DNA from: Pleurocapsa sp. MO_226.B13
Lineage (GTDB): Bacteria; Cyanobacteriota; Cyanobacteriia; Cyanobacteriales; Xenococcaceae
Direction of reading: 5' to 3'
Assembly: GCA_030064795.1 (NCBI GenBank)
Contig: JASJEI010000167.1
Coordinates: 1-25,630 of the forward strand
DNA length: 25,630 nt
Both the position numbers and the translations under genes were made by a program. Shown here piece by piece: positions 24,643-25,630 of the stretch (positions within the stretch are counted from its first letter, which is position 1; every line of letters starts with the position of its first letter). The notes beneath the pieces are model-generated. The model was not told the origin of the DNA. It ran no database searches and saw only the letters and a program-made list of their open reading frames with translations.

Positions 24643-24734
24643 CAAGCTTGATAATAAAAAAAGATAGCAGCTAATACGATTAAACCTAATAAAGATAATG
24701 GTACTAGCCAATTACTTAGCTCAGTCATCATCAT
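24642..24734 (-). CDS. Overlooked 30-residue single-helix membrane protein
   Basis: The frame reads MMMTELSNWLVPLSLLGL and continues IVLAAIFFYYQA: a short polar N-terminus and one hydrophobic helix of about 20 residues. The three ATG codons (24734, 24731, 24728) follow the stop TAA of the upstream gene with no gap, and its own TGA overlaps the GHL10 start by one base (TGATG). This spacing is the main evidence that it is a gene: the junctions suit translational coupling on both sides. It recalls small one-helix subunits of thylakoid complexes in size and topology, but I cannot match it to any. No Shine-Dalgarno is needed if ribosomes re-initiate. A non-coding origin is possible. Confidence 0.6.
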   Translation of the reverse strand: MMMTELSNWLVPLSLLGLIVLAAIFFYYQA

Positions 24735-25268
24735 TTACAGAGCAATTAAAGCTTTGGAATTAGCTATAAGTTCGGGATCGAGATTTTGATGCTGTGCGGC
24801 CAAATTAAGATTCATAGCCACGATAGCGGTATCTATCAGAGACTCCTCAACTGGATAAACCTTTTGTTCGACTAACCAATGAAGAACATCAGCTAAATGC
24901 CAGATAAACTGCCCTCCCCGATAAACAGGAATAGGACATTGTACTGAATTTGTGGCTATCAACAATTTTCTGACATCTTGTCGAGAACAATTTAAAAGAG
25001 TCGCAATATCGTTCATGCCAACTAAGTCGGGATCGACAGCAACTAAAATTGCGTCGGGAATTACTTTTTTAATATTTTTAACTGCACTTTCAATGGCTTG
25101 ATAGGCGGAGGTGGATTGGCGCATGAAGTCAAAAACTATATAGCCTTTGTTGCCAATTCCAATAAGAGCATCATCACATCCAGATTCATACAGTTGTTTG
25201 AGAAAAGTTTCGGGATTATCCTGGTGGTTTTGTAGTTTGAACTGAAGCGTGAAATTATATTCTGTCAT
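24735..25268 (-). CDS. Small DNA-binding-like protein with excisionase/MerR-type HTH
   Basis: 177 residues from ATG 25268 (MTEYNFTLQFKLQ), preceded by AAAGG about ten bases away. The longer frame from 25316 adds 16 residues of doubtful value. The N-terminal half (about 1-85) is a mixed domain with LYESGCDDALIGIGNKGYI and FDFMRQSTSAYQAIESAVKN. The middle has a helix-turn-helix, LVGMNDIATLLNCSRQDVRK (about 89-108), followed by a winged piece with IPVYRGGQFIWHLADVLHWL. Similar proteins occur in other cyanobacteria and resemble AlpA/MerR-type DNA binders or antitoxins, but no toxin partner is beside it. It is first in the operon with the small membrane protein and the GHL10 gene and could regulate it. 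No characterised function is known to me. Confidence 0.7.
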   Translation of the reverse strand: MTEYNFTLQFKLQNHQDNPETFLKQLYESGCDDALIGIGNKGYIVFDFMRQSTSAYQAIESAVKNIKKVIPDAILVAVDPDLVGMNDIATLLNCSRQDVRKLLIATNSVQCPIPVYRGGQFIWHLADVLHWLVEQKVYPVEESLIDTAIVAMNLNLAAQHQNLDPELIANSKALIAL

Positions 25269-25316
25269 CTCGATCGCCTTTAGGGAAAATATTAGTTTTC
25301 TTTTGAGCTTTGACAA

Positions 25317-25630
25317 ACATAGTTATTAACTTTCAATATATCTACTACTCTTTATTTAAGTAGTTTTTTTAGTATAGGTTAATTTTAATCTCTGACCGTT
25401 GGTGAGAATTAAATTGTATATTTATTCAACTGCGAAATGCCCGGTATAACCTGCTTTTTTGGCATAGGCTCGTAAATCTCGCTCTAGGCTCGGGTTCGAT
25501 TTGTCGTGTATTTATTTTTTTTAAGTACTTAAGCAAAATTAATTGTATATTTTTTGCTAAAGTTTTAGATGATTAATTAAATAGCGATTACGCCCCCCGA
25601 ACGAGCGATCGCTATAGATAAGTGCAGGGA
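25317..25630. other. Intergenic, no gene called
   Basis: An AT-rich stretch of 314 bases. On the minus strand, about 25430-25517 reads like the tail of a protein (NPSLERDLRAYAKKAGYTGH, then FAVE and a stop), but with no start and a stop just before, so it is at most a remnant. CTACT/AGTAG (25342-25346 with 25359-25363) followed by T residues is a weak terminator-like pair. Confidence 0.4.

Noticed and set aside
25430..25517. Minus-strand protein-like tail (AYAKKAGYTGH)
   Set aside because: About 28 codons with a stop just before and no start; too short to assign.

Overview
The window is cyanobacterial chromosome. The palindrome GCGATCGC (HIP1-type) recurs throughout, the base composition is AT-leaning, and there is a CpcT-type phycobilin lyase, an lpxC-fabZ-lpxA set, a plant-type ethylene-binding receptor domain and a FAAL-ACP-KS megasynthase start like the cyanobacterial olefin synthase. 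The mix suggests a unicellular or baeocytous (Pleurocapsales-like) cyanobacterium, but that placement is inference.

Layout. 1-2817 (minus) is the 5' part of a large type I synthase (fatty acyl-AMP ligase, acyl carrier, ketosynthase) that leaves the window at base 1. Next come a multi-helix MscS-related membrane protein with a clear terminator (3041-4742, minus) and a small SRPBCC protein (5055-5516, plus). At 5536-7028 there is a repeat-rich stretch: a 9-bp minisatellite, a nested hairpin repeat and a decayed IS630-type element. 7045-11586 (minus) holds an ethylene-binding-domain diguanylate cyclase and recJ, the latter carrying an in-frame palindromic repeat. 11754-15423 is accessory: a tiny membrane protein, a SnoaL-like protein with an SDR-like protein, a divergent LysR regulator and an EamA exporter.

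15424-16729 has no intact gene. It contains a truncated GH9 cellulase tail lying between two 31-bp inverted repeats, plus several tandem and hairpin repeats. mutM and cpcT follow on the minus strand. The 680 bases after the cpcT start hold a rod-like RNA that looks like a 6S RNA candidate and a clean 230-bp MITE with 10-bp target duplications, just ahead of an FkbM methyltransferase. A LysR remnant and a heptanucleotide repeat running into the lpxC start codon precede lpxC-fabZ-lpxA (lipid A synthesis) and a ferredoxin/metallo-beta-lactamase fusion. The right end is a tight minus-strand operon: a DNA-binding-like protein, an overlooked 30-residue single-helix membrane peptide and a GHL10-type glycoside hydrolase, joined by TAA-ATG and TGATG junctions.

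The most interesting points are the ethylene-sensor/GGDEF fusion with all copper-site residues conserved, the coupled micro-membrane-protein, the 6S-like RNA, the MITE, the three-half-site operator between SDR and LysR, and the dense small repeats that have reshaped gene edges. No CRISPR array, tRNA or rRNA was recognised.
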